A DNA stretch of 64,000 bases from the NCBI GenBank assembly GCA_029194675.1, contig JARFXP010000002.1, positions 558,001-622,000 on the forward strand, written 5' to 3'. Under the pieces are notes generated by a model. It was not told the DNA's origin. It worked only from the letters and a program-made list of their open reading frames with translations, and searched no databases. Origin of the DNA: Nitrospira sp. (GTDB lineage Bacteria; Nitrospirota; Nitrospiria; Nitrospirales; Nitrospiraceae). A program made the position numbers and the translations under genes. Below are positions 56,279-64,000 of this stretch, piece by piece (the first letter of the stretch is position 1; the number at the start of each line of letters is the position of its first letter).

Positions 56279-59200
56279 ATGTCTCACCGTCATTCTACAT
56301 CCACCCGAGTCTTGAGTGGACTCGCCGGCATCGCGCTGTTCGTTGCGCCGTCGGCCCTGCTCGCTGAGACTCCATCGCATGTGGCGATGAATCATCAGGT
56401 GCCGGGTTGGGCTGAACAGCTGAAGGGGCAGACGATCATTGAAGATACAATGGAAGGCCGACCGGAACGTACCTCCATGGTCGAGCGGCAGCACCAGCGT
56501 ATCATGCAACAAATGGAACAGGACGCGACCGCGCAACGTACCGGTGGGTATTACAACGATCTGAACATGATGCACCAGTACGGCGCCGGAAATCAGGATG
56601 TGCTGCTCATGTCGAACTCCGGCGTAGAACCGGTGTCGATGTCGGGCGGGCGCTGTCCGGCATCCGCGCCGGTCCGGAAGTACGACGTCTCGGCGATCAA
56701 CGTCGAGATTTCGCTCAATATGTGGCTCGACTTCTATCCCGGTTACATGTACGTCCTGACCGAGAACCTTGAAAAAGTGCGAGCAGAGGAAGCGGCCAAT
56801 CGGGCGGCCCGCGAGAAGGAAGGCTATGATCCCGGAGCCGTCAAGAACGGATTGCAGAGCCAGTGGATTCAGCCGCTGGTGCTCCGAGGCAATCAGGGCG
56901 ATTGTGTCAAGTTGACGCTTCGTAATCAACTGGAGGGCGGCGAGGAGGTCAGTCTCAACATTCATGGCTCCAGCATGATCGTCGCCTCCACTGGCAAGCC
57001 GGCGACGACCACGAATCCGGACAGCATCGCGGCTAAAGAGAAATCCGTGGACCTGGAGTGGTACATTCCGCCGACTCAGCAAGAGGGCGGCCGCCAGTTC
57101 CACTCGTACAGCAACGATCGCGAGCTGACGGTCATGGGTCTGTTCGGCGCGTTCGTCGTGGAGCCCAAGGGGTCCGAATATCTCGACCCGTTGGGAACCG
57201 GCGAGCCGACGCCGATGGCCAGTGGATGGCAGGCCATCATCAAGAACGGGACAGGGCCTGACTTCCGGGAATTCGTGATCATGTATCATGAAGTCGGGGA
57301 CGAGGCGTTTCGGCCGCTGAACAAGAAGGGCGACTTCATTCCCCAGCGCGATCCCTTGACCGATGTGTACCGGCCGGTGGCTCGCGCCCTGAATTACCGG
57401 AGCGAACCCTTCGGCGTCGACAACATGCAAACGCAGCACGAGTACTTCGGGTTCGAAGACGAATCCATGGCCTACAGCGCCTATACCTTCGGCGATCCGG
57501 CGACGACTATTCCTCGCAGCTATCTGGGTGATCCGGCAAAGTTTCGCCTCGTGCACGGGGGGTCGGAGGTGTTTCACTCTCACCATCCGCACGGCGGATC
57601 GATTCGTTGGCCGAGGAGTCCACGCGCCATCGATGAAATGCCTTTATGGCATGCGGCCAAGAACGGGCCGGTCAAATATCCCGTGATTCGGACCAAGTCT
57701 GACCGAGTTGATGTGGAAGTCATCGGACCGTCCGAGACCATGGACCTGGAAACCGAATGTGGCTCCGGCCTCTGCCAGCAGTTGGCCGGGGACTTTCTGT
57801 TCCACTGTCACGTCGCTCACCATTACATCGCAGGGATGTGGGGCTATTGGCGTGTGTACAACACTCTGCAGCAGGGAACGTATCACAATGACGTGATGCC
57901 GGATATGCGCGAGCTGCCTGACCGGGCCGGCCGTATTCAAGCCGGTATTACATCGGATCAGCTCATCGGCCGCACCGTAGACTGGTTCGGAAAGACCTTT
58001 ACCATCGTCAAGGACGGGAAGACAAACTGGAAGGCATCACCCGCCGTCGTCAACGTGAAGGATTGGGTCAACATGCAGCTGCCGCCGCAGGGACAGCCTG
58101 GGCATCAGAAAGATGAGCGCGCCCAGACCCGTTCCTACGATGCAAGCGTACTGGATTGGGCTTGGCAGGGTGATCGTGCGATGACCGAACGCGAAAACAG
58201 CGTGGACAATCCGAGGTACCTCTCGCCGACTCCCGGCAACCGGCTGCCGATTCTTTTTGAGAGCGCCACCGGCAAGATTGCCTGGCCGCATTTGAAGCCG
58301 CATTTCGGCCGTCGTGTGCCCTTCTCTCAGAATCACAATCCTTCTCCATGGTTGGATATGATCCACCTTGAGGAGGACGGTTTGCCCAGTTCCTATCCGG
58401 CAAAGCCGGGAGAGAATGGGCGATGGAGCATGTGTCCCGAGAACGCCGGCTCCAAGAAATACAACGTCCATTTCATTCAGACGCCGATGACGTTGTCCGA
58501 TAAGCAGGGCGATACGCCGGCCATCGTAGATAAGGACGGGCTGATCTACGTGTTGCACGAGGAGGAAGCGCAGACCAGGAAGAGCGACATCAAGTATCCG
58601 CTGGTGGTGCGCGCCAATATCTACGATTGTATCGATTGGATGTTGACCAGCGAGTGGCTGGACGATGACCATGTCAACTTCCAGGCATCGAAGATTAATA
58701 CGCACTGGCACTTCCTGCAGTTCGACAATCAGTCATCCGACGGCGTCATCACCGGCTTTTCGTATGAGCAATCGGTGCGTCCGTTCACGATGCTGGAGAA
58801 GAAGGTGAAAAAGGGCCTACCTGTGCCGATGAATACTACTTTCACCAAGCCGGCCAAGAAGGGTGACCGGGTCATTACGGTCAAGAACGCGGCCCAGTAC
58901 CAGCCGAATGTGGAACTGTTGATCGGCGCGGACAATGTCCAAGGCAACGAGATCGGTCGGGTCAAATCGATCCAAGGTAATCAGATCACGCTCTATCGTC
59001 CGTTGAAAAATGCTCATCCGGCCAACGACATCGTGACGGTGGAGTTCGTCCGGCAGCGATTCTGGGTGGATTCCGATGTTGGGACGGTCTTCTGGCACGA
59101 CCATGCGCTGGGGCGAGTCACATGGCCTCACGGGGGGTTCGGCACGATCATCATCGAGCCCGTCGGTTCGACCTATCACAATCCTAAGACCGGCAAGGAG

Positions 59201-61102
59201 ATCCGAAGCGGTCCGATGGCCGATATCCGAACGGCGGAGCCGGTTGGATACGGAGTGAACGGCAGCTTCCGGGAGCTGCTGGTGCAGCTCAATGACACCG
59301 TGCCTCATACGGTGAACATCGTTACGGCGGGTAATCCGCCGGGGCAGCCGATTGAAGTGGCATTGGAAGCCGGGAAAACAGTATCTTTCCCGATGCCGGA
59401 AAAAATGCCGATGGTGCCGATGTCCTTCCTCAACGGCGGAACCCATACGACGGGTGGTGGGTTGAATTTCAAGGCCGAGCCCATCGCGAGTCGCTTGGCC
59501 GCGAACCCTGATTCGTCCAAGTTGTTCAGCAGCGCCGTCCACGGCGATCCCTATACGCCGATGGTACGTGCCTACCTGGGCGATACGGTGGTGTTCCGGC
59601 TGCTTCAGACCATGGCGAACGAAACGATGGTCTGGACAGTTTCAGGCCATACCTATTTAACAGAACGTTATGCGGGCGATGCGAACCGGAAGAACTCGAT
59701 CCATATCGGCATTGCCGAACGGTACGACCTGGTGGTGCCGCAAGCGGGCGGACCGCGGCTCCAGCCTGGAGACTACATCCACTTCAACGGCCGCGGGTCG
59801 AAGTTCTCAGAGGGCGCATGGGGCATCATGCGGGTGTTGGACAAGGAGGTGCCAGACCTCCAAAAGCTCCCCGCCGGATACAGTCGCCGAAATGAGATTC
59901 CGAAGCCGCTGGCTGTCTGTCCAGCAGAGGCTCCGGTGAAAAACTTCAACGTCGTGGCGTTGGATTATCCATCGCTGAAGTTGAACCCCAAGGCGCCTGA
60001 TACCATCGAGGTCGACTTCGAGCGGACGATCCAGATGGTCAATCCGAGCGCGAAGATTTATGCGTTGGAAGAAGACGTGACGAAGGTTGCCGGAGGGGTT
60101 CAGCCGATGCCCTTGACCTTGCGGGCCAATGTCGGGGATTGCCTCAAGGTGAAGCTGACCAACCGGATGAAGGAGAGCAGAGCGTCATTCTCCGCCATCG
60201 GATTGGTGTTCGACCCCAAGGATTCGCTCGGTGCAAACGTCGGGAACAATCCCGGCGATCAGACCATCGCACCGGGAGAGAATCGTACCTACACCTACTA
60301 CGCGGACCCGTTCCTGGGAGAGACCGCTTCATTGGTGTGGGACTGGGGCAATGTGGTGATCAATCCCCGGAGCGGGCTCTATGGAGCAGTGGTGATTGGC
60401 CCGAAAGGAGCCCAGTACCGTGATCCAAAAACCGGCGCGGATATTTCGACGAAGAACAGCTGGGTGGCCGATGTCATCGTCGATCGGACGATTCAGGGTT
60501 ACGAGAATCGCGTGAATTACCGCGATGTGGCTCTGTTCTTCCAAGACGAGGACAATATCATCGGCACGAGTTTCATGCCTTATGTGCAGAACACGGCGGG
60601 CTTGACGGCCGTCAACTACCGATCGGAGCCTTATAAGTTCCGCGAAGAGAAGGGCTGCACTCTTGGCAAGGTGTTCCAACCCTGTGTCGTGGACAAGCCG
60701 GAAGATCCGGCGACGCCGATCATCGAGGCGCATGCCGGGGATCCCGTTCGCATCCACGTGTTCGGCGCGAGCAGCGAACAGAACGGCATGTTCAGTGTCG
60801 AACGCCATGAGTGGCCGATTGAGCCGTTCATGCGCGGAGCCGACATGATCAGCCTGGTGGAGTTCGCCGGATCAGAGGCGCTGGACGCGTTCCTTCCGAG
60901 TGCCGGGGGACCGTTCCGTATGCCGGGTGATTATGTCTGGAGCAACCAGCGGTTACCTTACTCGCAGTCTGGACAGTGGGGCTATCTGCGGGTATTACCG
61001 GCTGGGGATCAGCGGGTGTTGCCGCTTTCCGGTGCCGGGACAGGAACGAAGAGTGCCTCTAGTGATGAACCGGCGCATGCCGTTCCTGTAGCGACGCGGT
61101 AA
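56279..61102 (+). CDS. Very large exported multicopper oxidase with rotated copper-motif order
   Basis: 1607 residues from ATG 56279, with AAGGAGG upstream. A signal peptide (cleavage near LLAETP) exports it. All four copper motifs are present. HxxHxH is His433, His436, His438 (HSHHPHG). The HCHxxxHxxxxM type 1/3 motif is His509-Cys510-His511...His515...Met520. HxH is His809-Trp-His811, and a second HxH is His940-Asp-His942. In laccases the two HxH motifs come first; here they come last (C-D-A-B). Size and order recall MnxG-type metal oxidases more than laccases. The rest is made of repeated cupredoxin-like units (VCPAEAPVKNFNVVALDYPS near residue 1218 echoes CPASAPVRKYDVSAINVEIS near 127). 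It should be periplasmic or outer-membrane associated. Substrate (Mn, Fe, Cu, organic or other) unknown. Confidence 0.92.
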   Translation: MSHRHSTSTRVLSGLAGIALFVAPSALLAETPSHVAMNHQVPGWAEQLKGQTIIEDTMEGRPERTSMVERQHQRIMQQMEQDATAQRTGGYYNDLNMMHQYGAGNQDVLLMSNSGVEPVSMSGGRCPASAPVRKYDVSAINVEISLNMWLDFYPGYMYVLTENLEKVRAEEAANRAAREKEGYDPGAVKNGLQSQWIQPLVLRGNQGDCVKLTLRNQLEGGEEVSLNIHGSSMIVASTGKPATTTNPDSIAAKEKSVDLEWYIPPTQQEGGRQFHSYSNDRELTVMGLFGAFVVEPKGSEYLDPLGTGEPTPMASGWQAIIKNGTGPDFREFVIMYHEVGDEAFRPLNKKGDFIPQRDPLTDVYRPVARALNYRSEPFGVDNMQTQHEYFGFEDESMAYSAYTFGDPATTIPRSYLGDPAKFRLVHGGSEVFHSHHPHGGSIRWPRSPRAIDEMPLWHAAKNGPVKYPVIRTKSDRVDVEVIGPSETMDLETECGSGLCQQLAGDFLFHCHVAHHYIAGMWGYWRVYNTLQQGTYHNDVMPDMRELPDRAGRIQAGITSDQLIGRTVDWFGKTFTIVKDGKTNWKASPAVVNVKDWVNMQLPPQGQPGHQKDERAQTRSYDASVLDWAWQGDRAMTERENSVDNPRYLSPTPGNRLPILFESATGKIAWPHLKPHFGRRVPFSQNHNPSPWLDMIHLEEDGLPSSYPAKPGENGRWSMCPENAGSKKYNVHFIQTPMTLSDKQGDTPAIVDKDGLIYVLHEEEAQTRKSDIKYPLVVRANIYDCIDWMLTSEWLDDDHVNFQASKINTHWHFLQFDNQSSDGVITGFSYEQSVRPFTMLEKKVKKGLPVPMNTTFTKPAKKGDRVITVKNAAQYQPNVELLIGADNVQGNEIGRVKSIQGNQITLYRPLKNAHPANDIVTVEFVRQRFWVDSDVGTVFWHDHALGRVTWPHGGFGTIIIEPVGSTYHNPKTGKEIRSGPMADIRTAEPVGYGVNGSFRELLVQLNDTVPHTVNIVTAGNPPGQPIEVALEAGKTVSFPMPEKMPMVPMSFLNGGTHTTGGGLNFKAEPIASRLAANPDSSKLFSSAVHGDPYTPMVRAYLGDTVVFRLLQTMANETMVWTVSGHTYLTERYAGDANRKNSIHIGIAERYDLVVPQAGGPRLQPGDYIHFNGRGSKFSEGAWGIMRVLDKEVPDLQKLPAGYSRRNEIPKPLAVCPAEAPVKNFNVVALDYPSLKLNPKAPDTIEVDFERTIQMVNPSAKIYALEEDVTKVAGGVQPMPLTLRANVGDCLKVKLTNRMKESRASFSAIGLVFDPKDSLGANVGNNPGDQTIAPGENRTYTYYADPFLGETASLVWDWGNVVINPRSGLYGAVVIGPKGAQYRDPKTGADISTKNSWVADVIVDRTIQGYENRVNYRDVALFFQDEDNIIGTSFMPYVQNTAGLTAVNYRSEPYKFREEKGCTLGKVFQPCVVDKPEDPATPIIEAHAGDPVRIHVFGASSEQNGMFSVERHEWPIEPFMRGADMISLVEFAGSEALDAFLPSAGGPFRMPGDYVWSNQRLPYSQSGQWGYLRVLPAGDQRVLPLSGAGTGTKSASSDEPAHAVPVATR

Positions 61103-61106
61103 CTCG

Positions 61107-61170
61107 CTTGCCTCTCGAAGAGGCAATCAATACCGAGAAGAGGGGGAGGCCTGCGCTCCCCCTTTTTATT
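61107..61170 (+). terminator. Rho-independent terminator after the oxidase
   Basis: A first hairpin (TTGCCTCT/AGAGGCAA, 61107-61125) is followed by a strong one: GGGGGAG (61142-61148), seven-base loop, CTCCCCC (61156-61162) and TTTTTATTTAT. It should stop most transcription before the two cupredoxin-like genes, so those have their own promoter or depend on read-through. Confidence 0.85.
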
Positions 61171-61227
61171 TATAACAGGCATCTGGTACCATCACAGAAA
61201 CCGATCTCAATTGAAAGCGAGAATGCC

Positions 61228-62133
61228 ATGAAAACCACGTTGGTTTCAGCCTTGCTCGTCTTGGCCTGTGCTTCTACGGCCTGGTCCTATCAAGAAATTG
61301 AGGTGAAGGACGGCGGAACCGTTACGGGAAAAGTGAGGATGACGGAAGGAAAGCCGATCCCCAAAGGGTTCAACCTGGTCACCTTTCCGGATCCTGTCTA
61401 CTGCGGAAGAATTTCCACCGGGACTGGGTGGAGGATTTTGGACGAGTTCAGCGTTTCGGCAGATCGAGGCCTCAAAGACACGGTTGTGTTGCTGATCGAT
61501 GCAGAGAAGGGAAAGCCGTTTAAGTTCGTGCCGCCCACCATCGAGGCCCGCGACTGTCGGTTTTTGCCTTTTGTCAGTGTGGTGAAAGACCGAGCCGAGG
61601 TTCGAGTCGTCAACATGGATCCGGTGTTTCATGATATTCAGGCGTACGAAACGTCGGACCTAGGTCCACGTGTGTTATTCAACACACCGCTTCCGATGAA
61701 TCCCCTGCACGTGCGTGATGCCGGGTCCGAGAGTCATGAGCATCTGGCCGGACAACCGATGATCGAAGTCGTCAAGATGACGAAGAACCGTCGGTTTTTC
61801 GTCATGCAGTGTGGATTTCATGCCTACATGGAAAGCTGGGGATTCGCCGTGGACAATCCGTATTACATGATGACCGACACGGATGGACGGTTCTCGCTGT
61901 CAGATGTGCCTGCCGGCGAGTATACATTGATGGCGTGGCATCCTGGAGTAGGGACGGTGCTCGAAAAGAAAATATCGGTGTCAGCGAAGCAAACGCATCA
62001 AGTAGATTTCACGTTCGAATCTCCCAAAGGGCGCCGAAGCGTACACGAAATCGCAGAGAATCCGCATTACGGGTTGGAGGTGCTGGGAAAATCCGTGGAG
62101 ATTCGCCCCACTCTCCAACTGCAGACACCATAA
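61228..62133 (+). CDS. Exported cupredoxin-like protein with carboxypeptidase-regulatory-like domain (paralogue 1)
   Basis: 301 residues from ATG 61228; signal peptide cleaved near AWSYQ. The middle holds a potential type 1 copper set: His135 (MDPVFHDIQAYET), then Cys195, His198 and Met201 in FVMQCGFHAYMESW, the Cys-x2-His-x2-Met loop of blue copper proteins. Further conserved Cys are Cys59 (PVYCGRIS) and Cys110 (EARDCRF), which could form a disulphide, and a His cluster (SESHEH, ~168-172). The last ~80 residues are a CarboxypepD_reg-type beta-sandwich (DGRFSLSDVPAGEYTLMAWH). It is 57-odd percent like the next gene by eye. Probably a periplasmic electron carrier or copper protein for the neighbouring oxidase. 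Confidence 0.72.
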   Translation: MKTTLVSALLVLACASTAWSYQEIEVKDGGTVTGKVRMTEGKPIPKGFNLVTFPDPVYCGRISTGTGWRILDEFSVSADRGLKDTVVLLIDAEKGKPFKFVPPTIEARDCRFLPFVSVVKDRAEVRVVNMDPVFHDIQAYETSDLGPRVLFNTPLPMNPLHVRDAGSESHEHLAGQPMIEVVKMTKNRRFFVMQCGFHAYMESWGFAVDNPYYMMTDTDGRFSLSDVPAGEYTLMAWHPGVGTVLEKKISVSAKQTHQVDFTFESPKGRRSVHEIAENPHYGLEVLGKSVEIRPTLQLQTP

Positions 62134-62163
62134 ATACTGTTCGTTTGAATAGGAGCATTGCCC

Positions 62164-63096
62164 GTGAATAGAGTTGTCGCTTGCATGTCCGGGTTGAGCG
62201 CAGCCCTTGTCTCGGCGGTAGCCTTGTCATCAGTCACACCGGCAAGCGCCTATGAGGTGATAAAGGTACGACATGGTGGAACGATCGAAGGGACGGTGAC
62301 GCTCGATGGACCGGTGCCGGAGCCGAAGGCGTTCAGTCTGATCACGTTTCCGGATCCCGCCTATTGCGGCCGGATCTCCAATGGCCGCGGGTGGCGCTTG
62401 CTGCATGACTTTGTTGTCGGTCATCAGGGAGGATTGAAGGATGCCATTGTGCTCCTGGAAGGGGTCGAAGCTGGAAAACCGTTTGATGTTTCTGTCCCGT
62501 TGATCGAAGCCCGCGACTGCATGTTTCAGCCGTTCATGACCATTGTCCGTAATGGGCATGCAGTCGAGGTCATCAATATGGATCCCGTGATGCACGATAT
62601 TCAGGGCTATGAGACATCGCCGGAAGCGGGTGCGCGAGTCTTGTTCAATAGCCCCTTGGTCATGAATCACCAGCATCGTCGAGGGGATATCCATGCGACG
62701 CACGACCATGCTCCAGGAGCATCGTTGGTTGGGCCGATTTATTTGAACAAGGGTCGACGTACGTTCTACATGCAATGTGGCTTCCATGCCTACATGGAAA
62801 GCTGGGCCATGGCCGTGAACAATCCCTACTATGCCCTGACGGATGCCGAGGGGAAGTTCTCGATCGCCGGCATTCCTCCCGGTACCTATCAGTTGGTGGT
62901 ATGGCACCCGCAGACAGGACCTGGAAAGACAAGGACGGTTGTGGTGCAACCGGATGGAACGCTGCGTGAGCAACTGTCGCTGCCCGCTCCCAAGGGGAAT
63001 CGAACCGCGTATAAGGTCATGGATAGCCCTCGGTTCGCCCCTGAGTCGTTAGGGTACCCTGTTGACATCCAGCCGCTCGTCGAACATCAACATTGA
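62164..63096 (+). CDS. Exported cupredoxin-like protein with carboxypeptidase-regulatory-like domain (paralogue 2)
   Basis: 310 residues from GTG 62164 behind AGGAG. Signal peptide cleaved near PASAYEV. The same architecture and ligands as the preceding gene: His144 (DPVMHDIQGYET), Cys205, His208, Met211 (YMQCGFHAYMESW), Cys68 and Cys119, a His-rich loop (NHQHRRGDIHATHDH, 168-182), and the C-terminal domain (GKFSIAGIPPGTYQLVVWHP). It lies 30 bases after paralogue 1 and is surely cotranscribed with it. The richer His loop may bind extra metal. Confidence 0.72.
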   Translation: MNRVVACMSGLSAALVSAVALSSVTPASAYEVIKVRHGGTIEGTVTLDGPVPEPKAFSLITFPDPAYCGRISNGRGWRLLHDFVVGHQGGLKDAIVLLEGVEAGKPFDVSVPLIEARDCMFQPFMTIVRNGHAVEVINMDPVMHDIQGYETSPEAGARVLFNSPLVMNHQHRRGDIHATHDHAPGASLVGPIYLNKGRRTFYMQCGFHAYMESWAMAVNNPYYALTDAEGKFSIAGIPPGTYQLVVWHPQTGPGKTRTVVVQPDGTLREQLSLPAPKGNRTAYKVMDSPRFAPESLGYPVDIQPLVEHQH

Positions 63097-63308
63097 AAGT
63101 CTGCACCTCTGTACTGTGAAGCGGCCTTGCCGATCCGTATCTCTTGGCTTCCTCAGCGTTGTTTCAATAGGTGCTCATATCAATTCTGGAAGGTGACAAC
63201 CGCCCCTCCCATGAGCCGGAATTCTCCGGCACGTCCGTCAAACGGGTAACAGACAAGAACGATCACACACGCATGAGTGCAACCGGCCAGCGGCGCGAAG
63301 GGTAGAGG

Positions 63309-64000
63309 ATGAATCCGCTGAACATGCGACAACGTGCGATCGTCTTGTTCACCCTTGTCTGGTGCATTCCTATGGCTGGATCTGCGTTTGGAGGAACGGC
63401 ATCGCAGATTCAGCAGAGTCAGGCACTCTATGACAAGCAGGAGTATCAGAAGGCTCTTGAAGGGCTGGACAAGCTCGATTCTCAGACGTTGGGCACACCG
63501 GATGTTCGTCGACTCAAGATTCGCACACTTCTGAGACTGGGCAACCCGAAGGATGCCCTTACAAACTATGATGAGCTCGTGCAGGTATTGAAGCGCGATG
63601 ATCCGTCGATCCTTCGTGAGATCTCACTCGGATTTGTCCTTGGCCTGACGAAGGACATGCGCGAGCAAATGCGTGGTGCGGCCTATACCGCCCTGAAGGA
63701 CTGGCACGACCCCGAGTCGATTCCATTCCTGGAAGATGGGCTCAGCGACGGATCCGGTCTTGTCCGAGCCTTAGCGGCTGAAGGACTTGCGAAGCTGAAC
63801 GAGGGACGCCATTCGACTCGATTCCGACAGGCCTTGGAAGATCAGGCGGTGTTGGTGAAGGTGGCGGTACTCAAGGGGTTTGCAACATCCGGTGATACTT
63901 CCGTCATCCCGCTCGTCGAGCCCCTACTGAATGATTCTGAGATACGGGTGCGAGTCGCAGCCGCCGAGGTGCTCTGTAATCTGAAACGACCCAAGGGCTG
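63309..64000 (+). CDS. Exported HEAT-repeat protein (3' end outside window)
   Basis: ATG 63309 opens a frame that is still open at the window edge (230 codons). A signal peptide (AIVLFTLVWCIPMAGSAFGG) is followed by TPR-like helices (SQALYDKQEYQKALEGLDKL, PKDALTNYDELVQVLKRDD) and then HEAT repeats (SIPFLEDGLSDGSGLVRALA, SVIPLVEPLLNDSEIRVRVA). Such scaffolds mediate protein contacts. It lies 212 bases after the cupredoxin pair on the same strand and may belong to the same periplasmic system. Confidence 0.75.
   Translation, partial: MNPLNMRQRAIVLFTLVWCIPMAGSAFGGTASQIQQSQALYDKQEYQKALEGLDKLDSQTLGTPDVRRLKIRTLLRLGNPKDALTNYDELVQVLKRDDPSILREISLGFVLGLTKDMREQMRGAAYTALKDWHDPESIPFLEDGLSDGSGLVRALAAEGLAKLNEGRHSTRFRQALEDQAVLVKVAVLKGFATSGDTSVIPLVEPLLNDSEIRVRVAAAEVLCNLKRPKG

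Noticed and set aside
56153..57592. Long minus-strand open frame (479 codons) opposite the multicopper oxidase
   Set aside because: It is antisense to a clear oxidase domain, His/Arg-rich and without any family pattern; such mirror frames are common in GC-rich genes.

Overview
The window looks like a chromosomal stretch of a Nitrospira-type bacterium (phylum Nitrospirota). The basis is its base composition, the style of its LuxR/NarL regulators and small zinc-ribbon proteins, duplicated type II NADH dehydrogenases, and a very large periplasmic multicopper oxidase. This is an inference from gene families; no rRNA or other marker is present. I saw no tRNA, rRNA, CRISPR array or prophage.

Layout. 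1-2.4 kb: the end of a defence-island-like locus (C-terminal part of a DUF499-type protein, an amber-interrupted zinc-ribbon gene, and a HicBA module whose toxin has lost its end). 2.6-5.85 kb: a tightly overlapping minus-strand operon for lysine or aminoadipate-semialdehyde catabolism behind an apparently leaderless promoter. 5.9-10.4 kb: small unrelated genes (SnoaL-like, membrane, GNAT, zinc-ribbon/SAP, universal stress protein). 10.7-15.2 kb: a scarred region with a decayed IS, an 85-bp tandem repeat, a sugar nucleotidylyltransferase gene, a TA-flanked MITE, a PIG-L deacetylase, a truncated rmlB and a LuxR regulator with an atypical receiver. 15.4-20.4 kb: small proteins, a PilZ protein, and two tandem NDH-2 paralogues separated by a broken HxlR gene. 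20.6-24.8 kb: exported and membrane proteins of unknown role and a GAF/PAS regulator pseudogene.

25.5-28.6 kb holds a secreted glucose/sorbosone dehydrogenase-like protein with a PKD domain and a JDVT-CTERM-like C-terminal sorting signal, followed directly by a CPBP glutamic intramembrane protease: a self-contained substrate/protease pair. 29.4-32.6 kb: regulators and a run of very small Cys-rich/DUF2934 genes. 33.5-37.9 kb: a long Lhr-type helicase with repeat-derived segments inserted in frame. 37.9-41.4 kb: an IS4-family element with a 9-bp target duplication, an rhs remnant and an IS1595-family element with a frameshifted transposase. 41.7-55.0 kb: mostly ordinary genes (Uma2, B12-binding radical SAM, pyruvate kinase, MinD/ParA-like ATPase, TerC, a receiver-less sigma-54 activator, RF3).

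55.4-64.0 kb is the most interesting region: a 1607-residue exported multicopper oxidase whose four copper motifs occur in rotated order (C-D-A-B), a strong terminator, then two paralogous exported proteins that each carry a cupredoxin-like His...Cys-x2-His-x2-Met set fused to a carboxypeptidase-regulatory-like domain, and a HEAT-repeat protein running off the edge. I read it as an uncharacterised periplasmic copper redox system; its substrate cannot be told from sequence.
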